NCBI GenBank assembly: GCA_963792655.1
Contig: CAWBWU010000001.1
Coordinates: 682,001-746,000, forward strand
Reading direction: 5' to 3'
From: DOZZ01 sp963792655
GTDB taxonomy: Bacteria > Acidobacteriota > Terriglobia > Bryobacterales > Bryobacteraceae
Length of the DNA stretch: 64,000 bases
In this document: positions 47,941 through 56,575 of the stretch, in pieces
How positions within the stretch are numbered: the first letter of the stretch is position 1
How the letters are laid out: the number at the start of each line of letters is the position of its first letter
The notes under the pieces: model-generated
The model's database searches: none
What the model was told of the DNA's origin: nothing
The model's input: only the letters and a program-made list of their open reading frames with translations
Position numbers and translations under genes: made by a program

Positions 47941-48915
47941 ATGAGAAACACCAGTACTTTTACTTCGCGCTGCATTCTTTTCTCGCTGCTACTGTGTGCC
48001 GGCGCATCGTTCGCCGGTGCGCAACAGATAACTACCACCGAAGACAGCGACTATAACCCGAATGCAGTTGCCATCCTGCGCTGGTACCGCGCCAACCTGA
48101 CTGCTACTTTTGACGTTGGAAGCGGTCCTGGACAGCTTGTGTTCGATGGGGCTGATATGTGGGCATCACTGTCCAACAACACTGTGATCAAAGTGCGAGC
48201 CGCTGATGGTGCTGTGCTGGGCACTTTCCCGGTGACCTCGCCGAGCGGCATGGCATTTGACGGCGCTGACGTTTGGGTTGCGAACCAAAGTCACCGCAGC
48301 GTGACAAAGTTGCGGGCGAGCGACGGCAATGTAGACGGAACGTTCCGGGTCGGCTTCTCGCCGATTGCGTTGTGCTTCGATGGCATTCATATCTGGGTAG
48401 CTAACCTGGGTGATAACACAGTTACCAAGTTGCGCGCGAGCGACGGCCACGTGCTCGGGACCTTTCCAGTCGGCTTCTCGCCTCAGGCAATCGCGTTCGA
48501 CGGTAACAATATCTGGGTCGCGAATACAGGGGATAGTACAGTCAGCAAGCTGCGCGCCAGCGACGGTGCTTTACTGGGAACCTTCACGGCCGGTACAGGC
48601 CCATCCGGTTTAGCTTTCGATGGAAAGGCTATGTGGGTCAGTAACCAGGGAAGTAATAACGTCACAAAGTTGCAGATTAGCGACGGTACCGTCCTGGGTA
48701 CTTTCCCGGTGGGGAACTTGCCGCAGAGCGTCGTATTCGACGGCACCTTTATCTGGGTGACGAACTTCAGTAGCAACACGGTGACAAAGCTGCGTGCCAG
48801 CGACGGTGCGCTGATCGGCAATTTCCCAACGGGCAATTTCCCCGAAGGAGCAGCTTTTGACGGCGCAAACGTGTGGGTCGCCAACGCGGGGAGCAATAGC
48901 CTGATGAAGCGGTAG
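47941..48915 (+). CDS. Secreted seven-repeat beta-propeller (YVTN/NHL-like)
   Basis: About 324 residues with a signal peptide (CILFSLLLCAGASFAGAQ) and then seven repeats of about 41-42 residues. The consensus is FDGxxIWVANxGxNTVTKLRASDG followed by a LGTFPVG-like strand. The high similarity among repeats suggests recent internal amplification. A closed seven-bladed propeller is expected. The role is unknown; such proteins often bind carbohydrate or protein at the surface. The ATG at 47941 has AAGG about 10 bases upstream; an ATG at 47932 would add three residues. Confidence 0.85.
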   Translation: MRNTSTFTSRCILFSLLLCAGASFAGAQQITTTEDSDYNPNAVAILRWYRANLTATFDVGSGPGQLVFDGADMWASLSNNTVIKVRAADGAVLGTFPVTSPSGMAFDGADVWVANQSHRSVTKLRASDGNVDGTFRVGFSPIALCFDGIHIWVANLGDNTVTKLRASDGHVLGTFPVGFSPQAIAFDGNNIWVANTGDSTVSKLRASDGALLGTFTAGTGPSGLAFDGKAMWVSNQGSNNVTKLQISDGTVLGTFPVGNLPQSVVFDGTFIWVTNFSSNTVTKLRASDGALIGNFPTGNFPEGAAFDGANVWVANAGSNSLMKR

Positions 48916-48933
48916 AAGACTTTCGAGCGCTGG

Positions 48934-50484
48934 TCAGACGGAGAGCTGCGGGAACGCCGGCGGCTGCTTCTGAAAGTAGATCTGGTAGCGGCGCGTGAAC
49001 AGCGCGGGGATGAGTTCGTTGCTGTCCGACATCAGCGTCGGCAGGATACCTCGGACGAAGTACATCTCATGCTCGCGCTTGTCTTTCGTCATGACCTGGC
49101 CGCGCGGTTCGCACAGGAAGAAATCCTTCACCCGCGAGTGCGTCTGCGTGGAGATGTTGATGCAGTTCTCGGCGCCGCTCGATTCCATGCGCGAGCTCAG
49201 GTTAACCGATTCACCCCACACGTCGAACGCAAACTTCTTGATTCCCACTACGCCCGCAATCACGGGCCCGGTGTGGATGCCGATGCGCACGCCCCATGAC
49301 GGGCTGCGCACCGCGCGCTCCCGCACCGCTTCGAGCATTTCAAACGCGGCCAGCACCGTGTCCACTGGATGCGACGGATTGCGCGCGGGCATACCACCGA
49401 CGCACATGTAGCTATCGCCAATGGTCTTCAGCTTCTCGAGCCCGTAACGCGTCGCAATGTTATCGAATGCGGTGAAGTAATCGTGCAGAAGATAGACCAG
49501 CTCATCGGCCGACAGGTTGCGCGTCGAGTTGCTGAAGCCCACGAAGTCGGTGAAGAGGATGGTGACGTCTTCGAAGTATTTCGGATCAACCGCGTCTTTG
49601 GAGCGGAGCTCGTCGGCAATTTGCGCGGGAAGAATGTTGAGGAGGAGCGAGTCCGAAACCTCGCGCTGGTGCTGCACCTCCTGGTGGCGGGTGGCTAATT
49701 CCTGGTTGGCCTCAGTGAGGCTCGAGTGCGCCGCGCGGAGCTGCGAGCTCATGTTGTTGAAGGTCGTGGCGAGGTCGCCCAGTTCGTCGTCCGAGCGGAT
49801 GTCGATCTGATGATTGAGCGCGCCGCCGCCGATGCGAGCAGCACCCTCTTTCAGGTCACTCAACCCGCGGTCCAGGTGACGCGACAGACGCACCGCGATC
49901 ACGAGCGCTGCCACGCCAGAGAACAGAAAGATAAACGCTGTCAGCCGGTCTGCCCAGGCGCCAACGGTGTAGAAAGTGGCGCTGGCCTCTTCGACACGCC
50001 GCTTTTGGGCATCCAGAATCTCCGGCACGGTCTGCTGCAGCAGGCGCTGGCTGAGCGGATCGCCGCGCAAGGCAAGCTCGGTGATCGCGGTCGTGTAATG
50101 GACGCCGAAGTTTTCGTAGAACGTAAGCCAGGAGGCACTGAGCGCGGCGTAGTCTTTTTCAAATTGCTCGGTGCGTTGACGGACGTCGGGATCGGAATGC
50201 GCGCTGAGCTCGCGGATCTTATCGCGCACAACATCGATCTGGGCTTTGAACGCGGCAACCTCCTCGGGTGAAGCGCCGGTGCCGGAGTCGGTCACCGCCT
50301 GATTGAGCAGCGCTATCTGCTTTTGCGTGTCGTTCAGCCGCTGGTTGATGTCGGCGATCAGGATTTGATTCGCAATCGCGCGGCGGAGCGCTTCCACCGT
50401 CGCCTTGCGCTTCAGATTGCTGACGGAATAGACCGCCAGATTCAGCGCGAAGAGGCCCAGGATGATCAGAAACGAAAGGGCCAA
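48934..50484 (-). CDS. Membrane-bound class III adenylate cyclase with HAMP domain
   Basis: 516 residues from a TTG. A transmembrane helix at 2-20 is followed by a helical periplasmic sensor region (25-180), a second helix (about 183-200), HAMP (about 203-255), a coiled linker and the cyclase homology domain (295-480). Metal-binding Asps sit in ILFTDFVGFS and TIGDSYM. LEKLKTIGD (Lys) and FAFDVWGESVNLSSRM (Asp) are the adenine-selecting residues, so cAMP rather than cGMP is predicted. The true start may be further upstream. It is the third gene of an operon with a PBP-like protein and a porin, which may provide the sensed ligand. Confidence 0.88.
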   Translation of the reverse strand: MALSFLIILGLFALNLAVYSVSNLKRKATVEALRRAIANQILIADINQRLNDTQKQIALLNQAVTDSGTGASPEEVAAFKAQIDVVRDKIRELSAHSDPDVRQRTEQFEKDYAALSASWLTFYENFGVHYTTAITELALRGDPLSQRLLQQTVPEILDAQKRRVEEASATFYTVGAWADRLTAFIFLFSGVAALVIAVRLSRHLDRGLSDLKEGAARIGGGALNHQIDIRSDDELGDLATTFNNMSSQLRAAHSSLTEANQELATRHQEVQHQREVSDSLLLNILPAQIADELRSKDAVDPKYFEDVTILFTDFVGFSNSTRNLSADELVYLLHDYFTAFDNIATRYGLEKLKTIGDSYMCVGGMPARNPSHPVDTVLAAFEMLEAVRERAVRSPSWGVRIGIHTGPVIAGVVGIKKFAFDVWGESVNLSSRMESSGAENCINISTQTHSRVKDFFLCEPRGQVMTKDKREHEMYFVRGILPTLMSDSNELIPALFTRRYQIYFQKQPPAFPQLSV

Positions 50485-50546
50485 GCGGCGCCGGATGGTG
50501 AGCCGCCGGCCCTTCCAAAACCACGTGCGGGGTCGAAGGCGGGCGG

Positions 50547-51011
50547 CTACCGTAACGCGTACCCTTTGTCGCCGGGAAGACGACCGTCGATGCGGACCGT
50601 CTTCAGGTCTTTCGGAACTTTACTCGCCTCCACAAACGTCACCGCGCCGGGAATAGCCGCGACGAGTTCGGTCGCCATTTCGCTCGAGTACACGATCTTG
50701 GGGCCGGCCGATACCTCCGCGCGAAAGACTTTCGAGATCCAGTACTGGCGGAACTGCGCTTCGCTCATCTGATAAATGGTGCGCAGCACGATCTCGCGTT
50801 CGTGCGCGACAGGAGCGCGAATGAGCAGCGTCACGCGCACATTTTTCGGCCAGAACTGGCGCTCTCCGAGAAACAGTTTGCGGACGTCCGCGAAAGGCAG
50901 GTCATCAATGGGAACATCGGGCCGCACGACGACGGCGATATCGGAAGACGCCGCTACTGCGCCGGAGGCGAGAAGAACGACGGCCAGGGTAAGGCGATGG
51001 AGGATGGTCAC
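50547..51011 (-). CDS. Phosphate-ABC-type periplasmic binding-like protein (PBP-like)
   Basis: 154 residues from a GTG at 51011. A signal peptide (LTLAVVLLASGAVAA) precedes SDIAVVVRPDVPIDDLPFAD, VRKLFLGERQFWP, EAQFRQYWISKVFRAE and IPGAVTFVEAS. This is a truncated version of the PstS-like fold, as in small PBP_like_2 proteins that lack one lobe. It may present phosphate or another anion to the cyclase sensor (inference). The start lies three bases past the stop of the porin gene and the cyclase follows it. Confidence 0.8.
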   Translation of the reverse strand: MTILHRLTLAVVLLASGAVAASSDIAVVVRPDVPIDDLPFADVRKLFLGERQFWPKNVRVTLLIRAPVAHEREIVLRTIYQMSEAQFRQYWISKVFRAEVSAGPKIVYSSEMATELVAAIPGAVTFVEASKVPKDLKTVRIDGRLPGDKGYALR

Positions 51012-51013
51012 GT

Positions 51014-52318
51014 TTAGAAGGTGAAACTGGTTTGCGCAAAGACGCCGTTGATGCGGGGAATGCCCGGGCGGCGCACGTTCCGGTACTCGAGCTTGAGCGC
51101 CGCAAAACTGGAGATATCGTAACGCAGGCCCGCAGTGGAGCCGGCCAGATCGGGGATCAGCGCGAACACTTTGTCTCCACGCGGAATGTGGATGTATTCG
51201 AACCGGTAGTACGGCTTCCAGAGGCGCTGCCATACCGGCAGCCGGTAAGCGGTCTGCACGTACCACGCCTGGCTGTTGAACTGCCGCGCTTCATTGGCTA
51301 CCAGCGTATGCGTGACGTTCGAGAATTCAGCGATGAACTCCGGATTTTCTTTTTGCCAGACCACGTGTGCCGACTCGATCCATTCGCGCTCGGGCGGGCC
51401 GGCAATCGGATCGATCTTGTCGCGGTAAACGGAGGCGCCAAACTGCAGGCCGTACGGGTGATCGGGCTGCGCCGAGAGATTCACCAGCCAGGCGCGATTG
51501 TTGTTCACGTCGCCAAAGTCACCGTCGCGATTGATCGCCGAACTGCGGCCATTGCCGACGCCCGCGTTGTAGTGCAGGTTCAATCCGCCCAGCGGGAAGA
51601 CGCCTTCACCCAGTGCGCCGACGAAATGCACGGGTATGAAGCTGCCGCCAAACTGCACCATTTCGGGGCGGCTGATCGTGGTCTGAAGCCAGGAGCCATG
51701 ATGAAACTGAGTGTTCCAGTAGTTGATCGGCGTGTGATAGCGGCCGAACGAAAGCTTCAATTGATCGTTCTGTTCGAAGCGAATGATGCTGCGTTCGACC
51801 TCGACATTGAACCCGGGCGCGGCGGGCGAACCGGTACCGGCATCGGCACGCGCGGTCATACTGATCTCGCCGAAGAAGTTCACGCGCGGCGACAGAGCAG
51901 AGCTGAGGTGCAGGATGAATTGCCCTTCGCTGAAGCCGCTGTGGTCGCCTTTGCGATCGGTCGCCGCGAAGTCGATGTCACTGAAACCGGCGATGTGCAG
52001 CGACGGGTAGGTGACCTCGGCCGCAGGCGCCTGGGTGTCGGCTTGCGCATGATTCATGCCGGGCATGGCGTCGGGTTGGGCTGCGGCTGCGACGGCCGGC
52101 ATTGCCGTCATGGGCGCCGGTGCGTTGGCGCGCTTCTCCGCTTCCAGGTCATGCACGCGTTTCTCAAGTTGATCGATGCGTTCCAGCATCTGGCGGATCA
52201 GCGCGGACTGGTCGGGGGCAGGACCAGTTTGGGCCAGGGCCGGGGAGGCGATGAGCACTCCGGTTGCAATCAGCAAAAGCCGGAGCGAGGCGGTGCGCCT
52301 CGCGGTCAAAAAGGGCAA
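51014..52318 (-). CDS. Outer-membrane porin-like protein with N-terminal coiled coil
   Basis: 434 residues. A signal peptide (LRLLLIATGVLIASPALA) precedes a short coiled coil (RQMLERIDQLEKRVHDLEAE) and an Ala/Met/His-rich linker. A beta-barrel from about residue 105 has many alternating strands and a C-terminal Phe (TSFTF). No specific substrate signature is recognised; a phosphate- or carbohydrate-selective porin is possible. It leads the operon porin / PBP-like / adenylate cyclase. Confidence 0.82.
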   Translation of the reverse strand: MPFLTARRTASLRLLLIATGVLIASPALAQTGPAPDQSALIRQMLERIDQLEKRVHDLEAEKRANAPAPMTAMPAVAAAAQPDAMPGMNHAQADTQAPAAEVTYPSLHIAGFSDIDFAATDRKGDHSGFSEGQFILHLSSALSPRVNFFGEISMTARADAGTGSPAAPGFNVEVERSIIRFEQNDQLKLSFGRYHTPINYWNTQFHHGSWLQTTISRPEMVQFGGSFIPVHFVGALGEGVFPLGGLNLHYNAGVGNGRSSAINRDGDFGDVNNNRAWLVNLSAQPDHPYGLQFGASVYRDKIDPIAGPPEREWIESAHVVWQKENPEFIAEFSNVTHTLVANEARQFNSQAWYVQTAYRLPVWQRLWKPYYRFEYIHIPRGDKVFALIPDLAGSTAGLRYDISSFAALKLEYRNVRRPGIPRINGVFAQTSFTF

Positions 52319-52438
52319 TTTCGATTATAGATGCGAGACGTAAATTATCGAACGGGAAATGCGGTTTCCGTAGGGCTCGGGAGCTATGTTGCAACGAAAT
52401 TCGCGTTTGGCGATCCAATAAGCAAACAAGGAACCTCT

Positions 52439-53341
52439 ATGTCGCTTCGTCCCGTTCAACAAATAGTGCAAACGAAACCCACGATCGAAGGCGCCGGCGT
52501 GAAGCTCGAGCGCGCTTTTGGCTTTGGCAAAACCAAAGACTTCGATCCGTTTTTGTTGTTTGACGATTTCCGCAACAACAATCCCGCAGATTACCTGGCC
52601 GGTTTTCCGTGGCATCCACATCGCGGCATCGAGACCATCACGTACGTGTTGGCCGGCTCCGTTGAACATGGCGACAGCCTGGGTAACCGCGGCGCGATGA
52701 CTGCCGGCGACGTGCAGTGGATGACGGCGGGCAGCGGCATTCTGCACCAGGAGATGCCGAAGGGCGACGCGCAGGGGCGCATGCATGGCTTTCAACTGTG
52801 GGCCAATCTGCCGGCCGCGTTGAAGATGACGAGCCCGCGCTATCAGGACATTCCGTCCGCCGCGATACCAGAGGTGACCGACGATGACGGTACGCATGTG
52901 CGCGTGATCAGCGGCGAGTTCTGGGGCAAACGAGGCCCGGTAGAAGGCGTGGCAGCGGATCCGAGCTACCTCGATATCTCGGTCGCGCCCGGCAAGAAGA
53001 AGCGCTTAAAGGTGGAGACCACACGCAACGCCTTTGCCTATGTGTTCGCGGGGTCGGGAACGTTTCGCGATTCGTCGGATCCCCGAGCCGTGCTGACGGA
53101 GCAAGCCGCTCAGTCAGACGCGGCGCCCGTTTACGATGTGCAGAATCACTCGCTCGTGTTATTCGACCGAGGCGACGAGATTGTGGTGCAAGCCGGGCCG
53201 GAAGGCGTGCGGTTTCTGCTCGTGTCGGGAAAGCCTCTCGAAGAACCGGTCGCCTGGTACGGGCCGATCGTGATGAACACGCAGGATGAGTTACGCCGCG
53301 CGATGAGTGAGTTGAACGACGGTACATTCATCAAGCACTGA
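52439..53341 (+). CDS. Pirin family protein
   Basis: About 300 residues of bicupin pirin. The N-terminal metal-binding cupin has GFPWHPHRGIETITYVLAGS and ILHQEMP (His and Glu ligands), and FGFGKTKDFDPFLLFDDF is the pirin start. The C-terminal cupin includes VFAGSGTF and VRFLLVSGKPLEEPVAWYGP. Some pirins are quercetin dioxygenases. AAGGAA lies 6 bases before the ATG at 52439; longer in-frame starts are less convincing. Convergent with dnaB. Confidence 0.93.
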   Translation: MSLRPVQQIVQTKPTIEGAGVKLERAFGFGKTKDFDPFLLFDDFRNNNPADYLAGFPWHPHRGIETITYVLAGSVEHGDSLGNRGAMTAGDVQWMTAGSGILHQEMPKGDAQGRMHGFQLWANLPAALKMTSPRYQDIPSAAIPEVTDDDGTHVRVISGEFWGKRGPVEGVAADPSYLDISVAPGKKKRLKVETTRNAFAYVFAGSGTFRDSSDPRAVLTEQAAQSDAAPVYDVQNHSLVLFDRGDEIVVQAGPEGVRFLLVSGKPLEEPVAWYGPIVMNTQDELRRAMSELNDGTFIKH

Positions 53342-53352
53342 CGCGAGGCGCA

Positions 53353-54717
53353 CTACTCAGGCACGTCTTCAATATCCTGCGCGCGGTTCTCGAATTTGGT
53401 GAGCGCGTGCAGGAACACCATATCGATCTTTCCGACGGGGCCGTTGCGCTGCTTGGCGAGGATAAACTCGGCCAGGCCGCGCAGGTCTTCGCGGTCGCGC
53501 TTATAGACTTCCTCGCGGAAGATGAAGCCCACCAGATCGGCGTCCTGCTCGATGCTGCCCGATTCGCGCAAGTCGCTCAGTTGCGGCCGGTGATCGCCAA
53601 TGCGCGTCTCGGGCGCGCGGCTTAACTGCGACAAAACCAGCATGGGTACGTGCAACTCTTTGGCGAGCAGCTTCATGCCGCGCGACAGAGCACTGACTTC
53701 CTGATTGCGATTTTCTGAACGGCCGCGGCCGCTCATCAATTGCAGATAGTCGACGATGACCAGGCCAAGCTTCTGCTCCGAGTTCAAGCGGCGCAGTTTG
53801 GCGTGCATATCCATCAGGTTCGCGCCCGGTGTGTCGTCGATGTAAATGGGTGCTTCCACCATCTCGTTCGCTGCGTGGCGCAACTTTGCCCGCTCTTCCT
53901 GAGTCAGATAGCCTGCGCGAAACCGCTGGCTATCCACGTAGGCCGATGCGCACAACATGCGCGTCAGCAGCGACTCGTTCGACATTTCGAGCGAGAAGAT
54001 GGCAACCGGCTGCCGGAGTTTGGTCGCCACGTGCCATGCGACATTCAGCGCAAAAGCGGTTTTGCCCATGGAAGGCCGCGCCGCGAGGATGACCAGTTCC
54101 CCCGCGTGCAGTCCGCCGGTCATCTCATCGAGCTTGGTGAAACCGGTGCTGATGCCCTTGATGCGCTTGCTCGGATCGAGAAACGCGTTGATGCCGCCTT
54201 CATAGTTCTGAATGACCTCGAGCGGTGTAATCAGGCCATCGTTCGCGCGCGATTCGCCGAGTTTGAGCAGCGACTCTTCGGCGCCCGCCAGAATCTGGTC
54301 GGGCTCGTCCTCTTCAATCAGCGCACGGTTCATCAACTGTTGCGCCATGGTGATGATGCGGCGCAAGGTGGCTTTGTCTTTGATGATCTTGACGTAGCTG
54401 TCGAGATTGGAAATGCGCGGCAGTCCGTCGTCGAGCGAAACCAGATAGGTCAGGCCGTCGACGGATTCGAGCTCCCCGTGCCGCATCAACTCGTTTGCAA
54501 TCGTGACGCGGTCGATGCGTTCGCCGCGATCGTTGATCTCGGTCATGCGAACGAAGATTTTGCGATGCTTCTCTAGAGAGAAGTCGTCGGGAACGAGGGT
54601 GCCGGCGACATCGACGAAAGATGAGTCGTCGAGCAGGATGGAGCCGAGGACAAAGCGTTCAGCGTCAACGTTTGAGGGAAGGCCCCGTTCGAGAGCAAGA
54701 CCTGCGGAAGAAGACAT
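53353..54717 (-). CDS. dnaB: Replicative DNA helicase DnaB
   Basis: About 454 residues. The N-terminal DnaB domain (PSNVDAERFVLGSILLDD, about 10-115) binds primase. The RecA-like helicase domain has Walker A ARPSMGKTAF, Walker B LGLVIVDYLQLM, the SRGMKLLAKEL segment and QLSDLRESGSIEQDAD. It unwinds DNA at the replication fork. The ATG at 54717 (MSSSAGLALERGLPSNVDAE) is preferred; an upstream in-frame ATG at 54783 would add 22 residues of no similarity. Confidence 0.97.
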   Translation of the reverse strand: MSSSAGLALERGLPSNVDAERFVLGSILLDDSSFVDVAGTLVPDDFSLEKHRKIFVRMTEINDRGERIDRVTIANELMRHGELESVDGLTYLVSLDDGLPRISNLDSYVKIIKDKATLRRIITMAQQLMNRALIEEDEPDQILAGAEESLLKLGESRANDGLITPLEVIQNYEGGINAFLDPSKRIKGISTGFTKLDEMTGGLHAGELVILAARPSMGKTAFALNVAWHVATKLRQPVAIFSLEMSNESLLTRMLCASAYVDSQRFRAGYLTQEERAKLRHAANEMVEAPIYIDDTPGANLMDMHAKLRRLNSEQKLGLVIVDYLQLMSGRGRSENRNQEVSALSRGMKLLAKELHVPMLVLSQLSRAPETRIGDHRPQLSDLRESGSIEQDADLVGFIFREEVYKRDREDLRGLAEFILAKQRNGPVGKIDMVFLHALTKFENRAQDIEDVPE

Positions 54718-54914
54718 ACGGCTGACCCAACTTAAGCCACGCTCCTGTGGAAGACCCTGTGGGAAGCGGCAATAGTTTTCCAAGGAGGCAAGTCGCTCAG
54801 AACACGCGGCTTGCGGAGCAAGCTTCCTCAGGTTTTCCTACGCTGCCCGGGCGTTAGTAATTAGGTTGTCGCGGCTGGTAACAGAATAGCAAGGAAATGT
54901 TTTGGGGCCGGATT

Positions 54915-54939
54915 TCCGCTCGCTTACGCGCGCGGCACG
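54915..54939 (+). repeat. Dispersed intergenic repeat, family 2, copy 1
   Basis: The 25-base element TCCGCTCGCTTACGCGCGCG followed by GCACG is matched at 22 of 25 positions by the complement of 63934-63958. Both copies lie in intergenic DNA. Confidence 0.5.
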
Positions 54940-54976
54940 TATGCGGGTGATTGGCCATCTTGCACACTGGCGCCCA

Positions 54977-55048
54977 TCAGAGGCGCGACGAAAGGGAGCG
55001 CATTGGTCCGGGTTCGGTGATTCGGAATTCGTGAGCTCTCGCCTCTGA
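54977..55048. repeat. Palindromic intergenic repeat, family 1, copy B
   Basis: Arms TCAGAGGCG and CGCCTCTGA (9 bases, perfect) flank about 54 bases. The first 20 bases match copy A at 18 of 20 positions, and CGGAATTCGTGAGCT at 55023-55037 differs from copy A by one base. It lies just past the fliD stop, where it could also serve as a terminator. Confidence 0.65.
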
Positions 55049-55057
55049 ATGACTGCG

Positions 55058-56410
55058 TTAGCCCGACGTGCTGATGTTGCGGCCGTAGAGCGTGTAATCC
55101 AGGCCCTGGATCGACGACGTCAACAGACTCTGCTGAGAGCTCAGCGCAGCGATCTCCGCATCCGCTTTTGAAAGCTTCGTAAACAGCGCGGCCTGCGAGG
55201 TGTTGATCCTGTCAGTTAAAGAGGAGATCTGGCTTTGATAACGCTGATCGGACTGAGTGAACGTGTCTTGCTCCGATTTCAGCGTGCCGCTCAATGGATC
55301 GCTGATCTGGTCGACGCTGCTGGCGAGGTTCGAGAAGGAGTTAAGAAAGCCGAACGCGCCCGAAAGCTGCACGTCCGTTAAATTGTTCACCTGGCTTGAA
55401 TCGAATGAGATCTTCCCGTCATGCCCGAAGTTCAGGCCCAGATCGGAAAGGCTCTTCGTCGAGCCCTGGCCCGCGAAGGTGCTCAGTTGGCGCAGCGTGG
55501 ATTGGATCTGACGGATCGAGACGTCGCCCAACAGCGGTCCAGCCGAAGAACCCGTCTGCGCGTTGACCTGATCCAACACCGCGTTGTAGTTACTGGCGAA
55601 GCTGGAAAGCGCAGAGGAAAGCGACGTGCGATTGGGAGCCAGCGTCACAGTAACGGCGTTGGCCGTGGTTCCGGTAAGCGTCAGCGAGACGCCGCCGATC
55701 ACGCTATTGACCACGTTACTCTTCTGGCTCACATCGGCGCCGTTGATCTGGAAGACGGCGTTCGAGCCCGGGTTGGCCGAACTCAGTAGTTGCGTATCGT
55801 GGTTGGTTGCGTGATCGACCAGAGCGATCGCATTGACTCCGGGAGCGTTCGCCGAAACCGTTAGATAGTTCGGGTTTGCTCCGGTTCCGGTGGTGAGAAT
55901 CGACGCGGTGACGGCAAGGCCGCTCGCGTTGATCGCGTCGCGCAGGCCGAGCAGGTTGTTCTGCCCCGTCTTGAGTGTGATGGGGTAATCGGTTCCGCCG
56001 AGGCTAAGAGTCAAACTGCCGTTGGAAGAGACTGACGTGGCGGCAGAATCCGCCACACCTTGCAAACTGGTCTCCGAGGCGGCCGCGGCCAGCGACGTGA
56101 CGTGATTGATCGTGTAAGTTGCGGGCGTGGTTGCGCCGGTGTTGACCACGGCTACTTTGCTGTCATCGGAACTGGTTGCGTCGAGCGCATGATTCGCCGC
56201 CACGGTGCCGAGCGCCTTGAGGCTGCTGCTCAGCCCCGCCACCACCGACGACAGGGAAGCAATCGCGCTGCGCTTGGACAACACGACCGAATCGCCTTGC
56301 TGGAGTGCCTGCAGCGGCAGTGACTGAATGCTCACCGAGCGCTTCAGAATGCTGTCGAAATCGCTCCCGAATTTGCTGACACCGCTGAAGGTCAGGTTGT
56401 TAACCGGCAT
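55058..56410 (-). CDS. fliD: Flagellar filament cap protein FliD (hook-associated protein 2)
   Basis: 450 residues. The N-terminal FliD_N domain (FDSILKRSVSIQSLPLQALQ) is followed by a variable middle (90-240, Ser/Thr/Ala-rich with GLRDAINASGLAVTASI). FliD_C has LNFGHDGKISFDSSQ and a helical end (TDRINTSQAALFTKLSKADA). FliD caps the growing flagellum and folds flagellin at the cell surface. The gene is divergent from flgB and preceded by a FliA-type promoter. Confidence 0.92.
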   Translation of the reverse strand: MPVNNLTFSGVSKFGSDFDSILKRSVSIQSLPLQALQQGDSVVLSKRSAIASLSSVVAGLSSSLKALGTVAANHALDATSSDDSKVAVVNTGATTPATYTINHVTSLAAAASETSLQGVADSAATSVSSNGSLTLSLGGTDYPITLKTGQNNLLGLRDAINASGLAVTASILTTGTGANPNYLTVSANAPGVNAIALVDHATNHDTQLLSSANPGSNAVFQINGADVSQKSNVVNSVIGGVSLTLTGTTANAVTVTLAPNRTSLSSALSSFASNYNAVLDQVNAQTGSSAGPLLGDVSIRQIQSTLRQLSTFAGQGSTKSLSDLGLNFGHDGKISFDSSQVNNLTDVQLSGAFGFLNSFSNLASSVDQISDPLSGTLKSEQDTFTQSDQRYQSQISSLTDRINTSQAALFTKLSKADAEIAALSSQQSLLTSSIQGLDYTLYGRNISTSG

Positions 56411-56432
56411 ACGAAGGCGTCCTCAAACAGTC

Positions 56433-56460
56433 ATATCGGCGGCCTGAACGGTGCGCTTTA
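56433..56460 (-). promoter_or_regulatory. Sigma-28 (FliA) type promoter for fliD
   Basis: On the minus strand TAAA (56460-56457), 16 bases, then GCCGATAT (56440-56433). This matches the FliA consensus TAAA-N15-GCCGATAA in 11 of 12 fixed bases with one extra spacer base. Transcription would begin about 15 bases before the fliD ATG. Late flagellar genes such as fliD are classic FliA targets. Confidence 0.7.
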
Positions 56461-56575
56461 GAAAATATTTGCGGCAAATTCTTGTCATGGTGACAGCTTG
56501 TTGTCACTCCGACCCGCGCGCGAGTCACAAAACGAACGACTTCGCCATGGCGATTGGACTGCAACCTGTCCAGGC

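Larger units (their letters stand above)
54718..55057. other. Gene-free stretch between dnaB and fliD
   Basis: About 340 bases between the dnaB start and the fliD stop. I see no gene. It holds a small stem GCTTG-CGGAG-CAAGC at 54809-54823, the family-2 repeat at 54915 and the family-1 palindrome at 54977-55048. The dnaB promoter should also lie here but no clear -35/-10 pair was found. Confidence 0.6.

Noticed and set aside
47941..48915. CRISPR-like array suggested by regular DNA repeats
   Set aside because: The repeats are codon-periodic (about 126 bases) and encode propeller blades; there are no spacers or cas genes.
51032..52330. A 432-codon plus-strand frame opposite the porin gene
   Set aside because: Its protein is Arg/Val/Asp-rich without any recognisable domain. 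The minus frame has a signal peptide and barrel strands.
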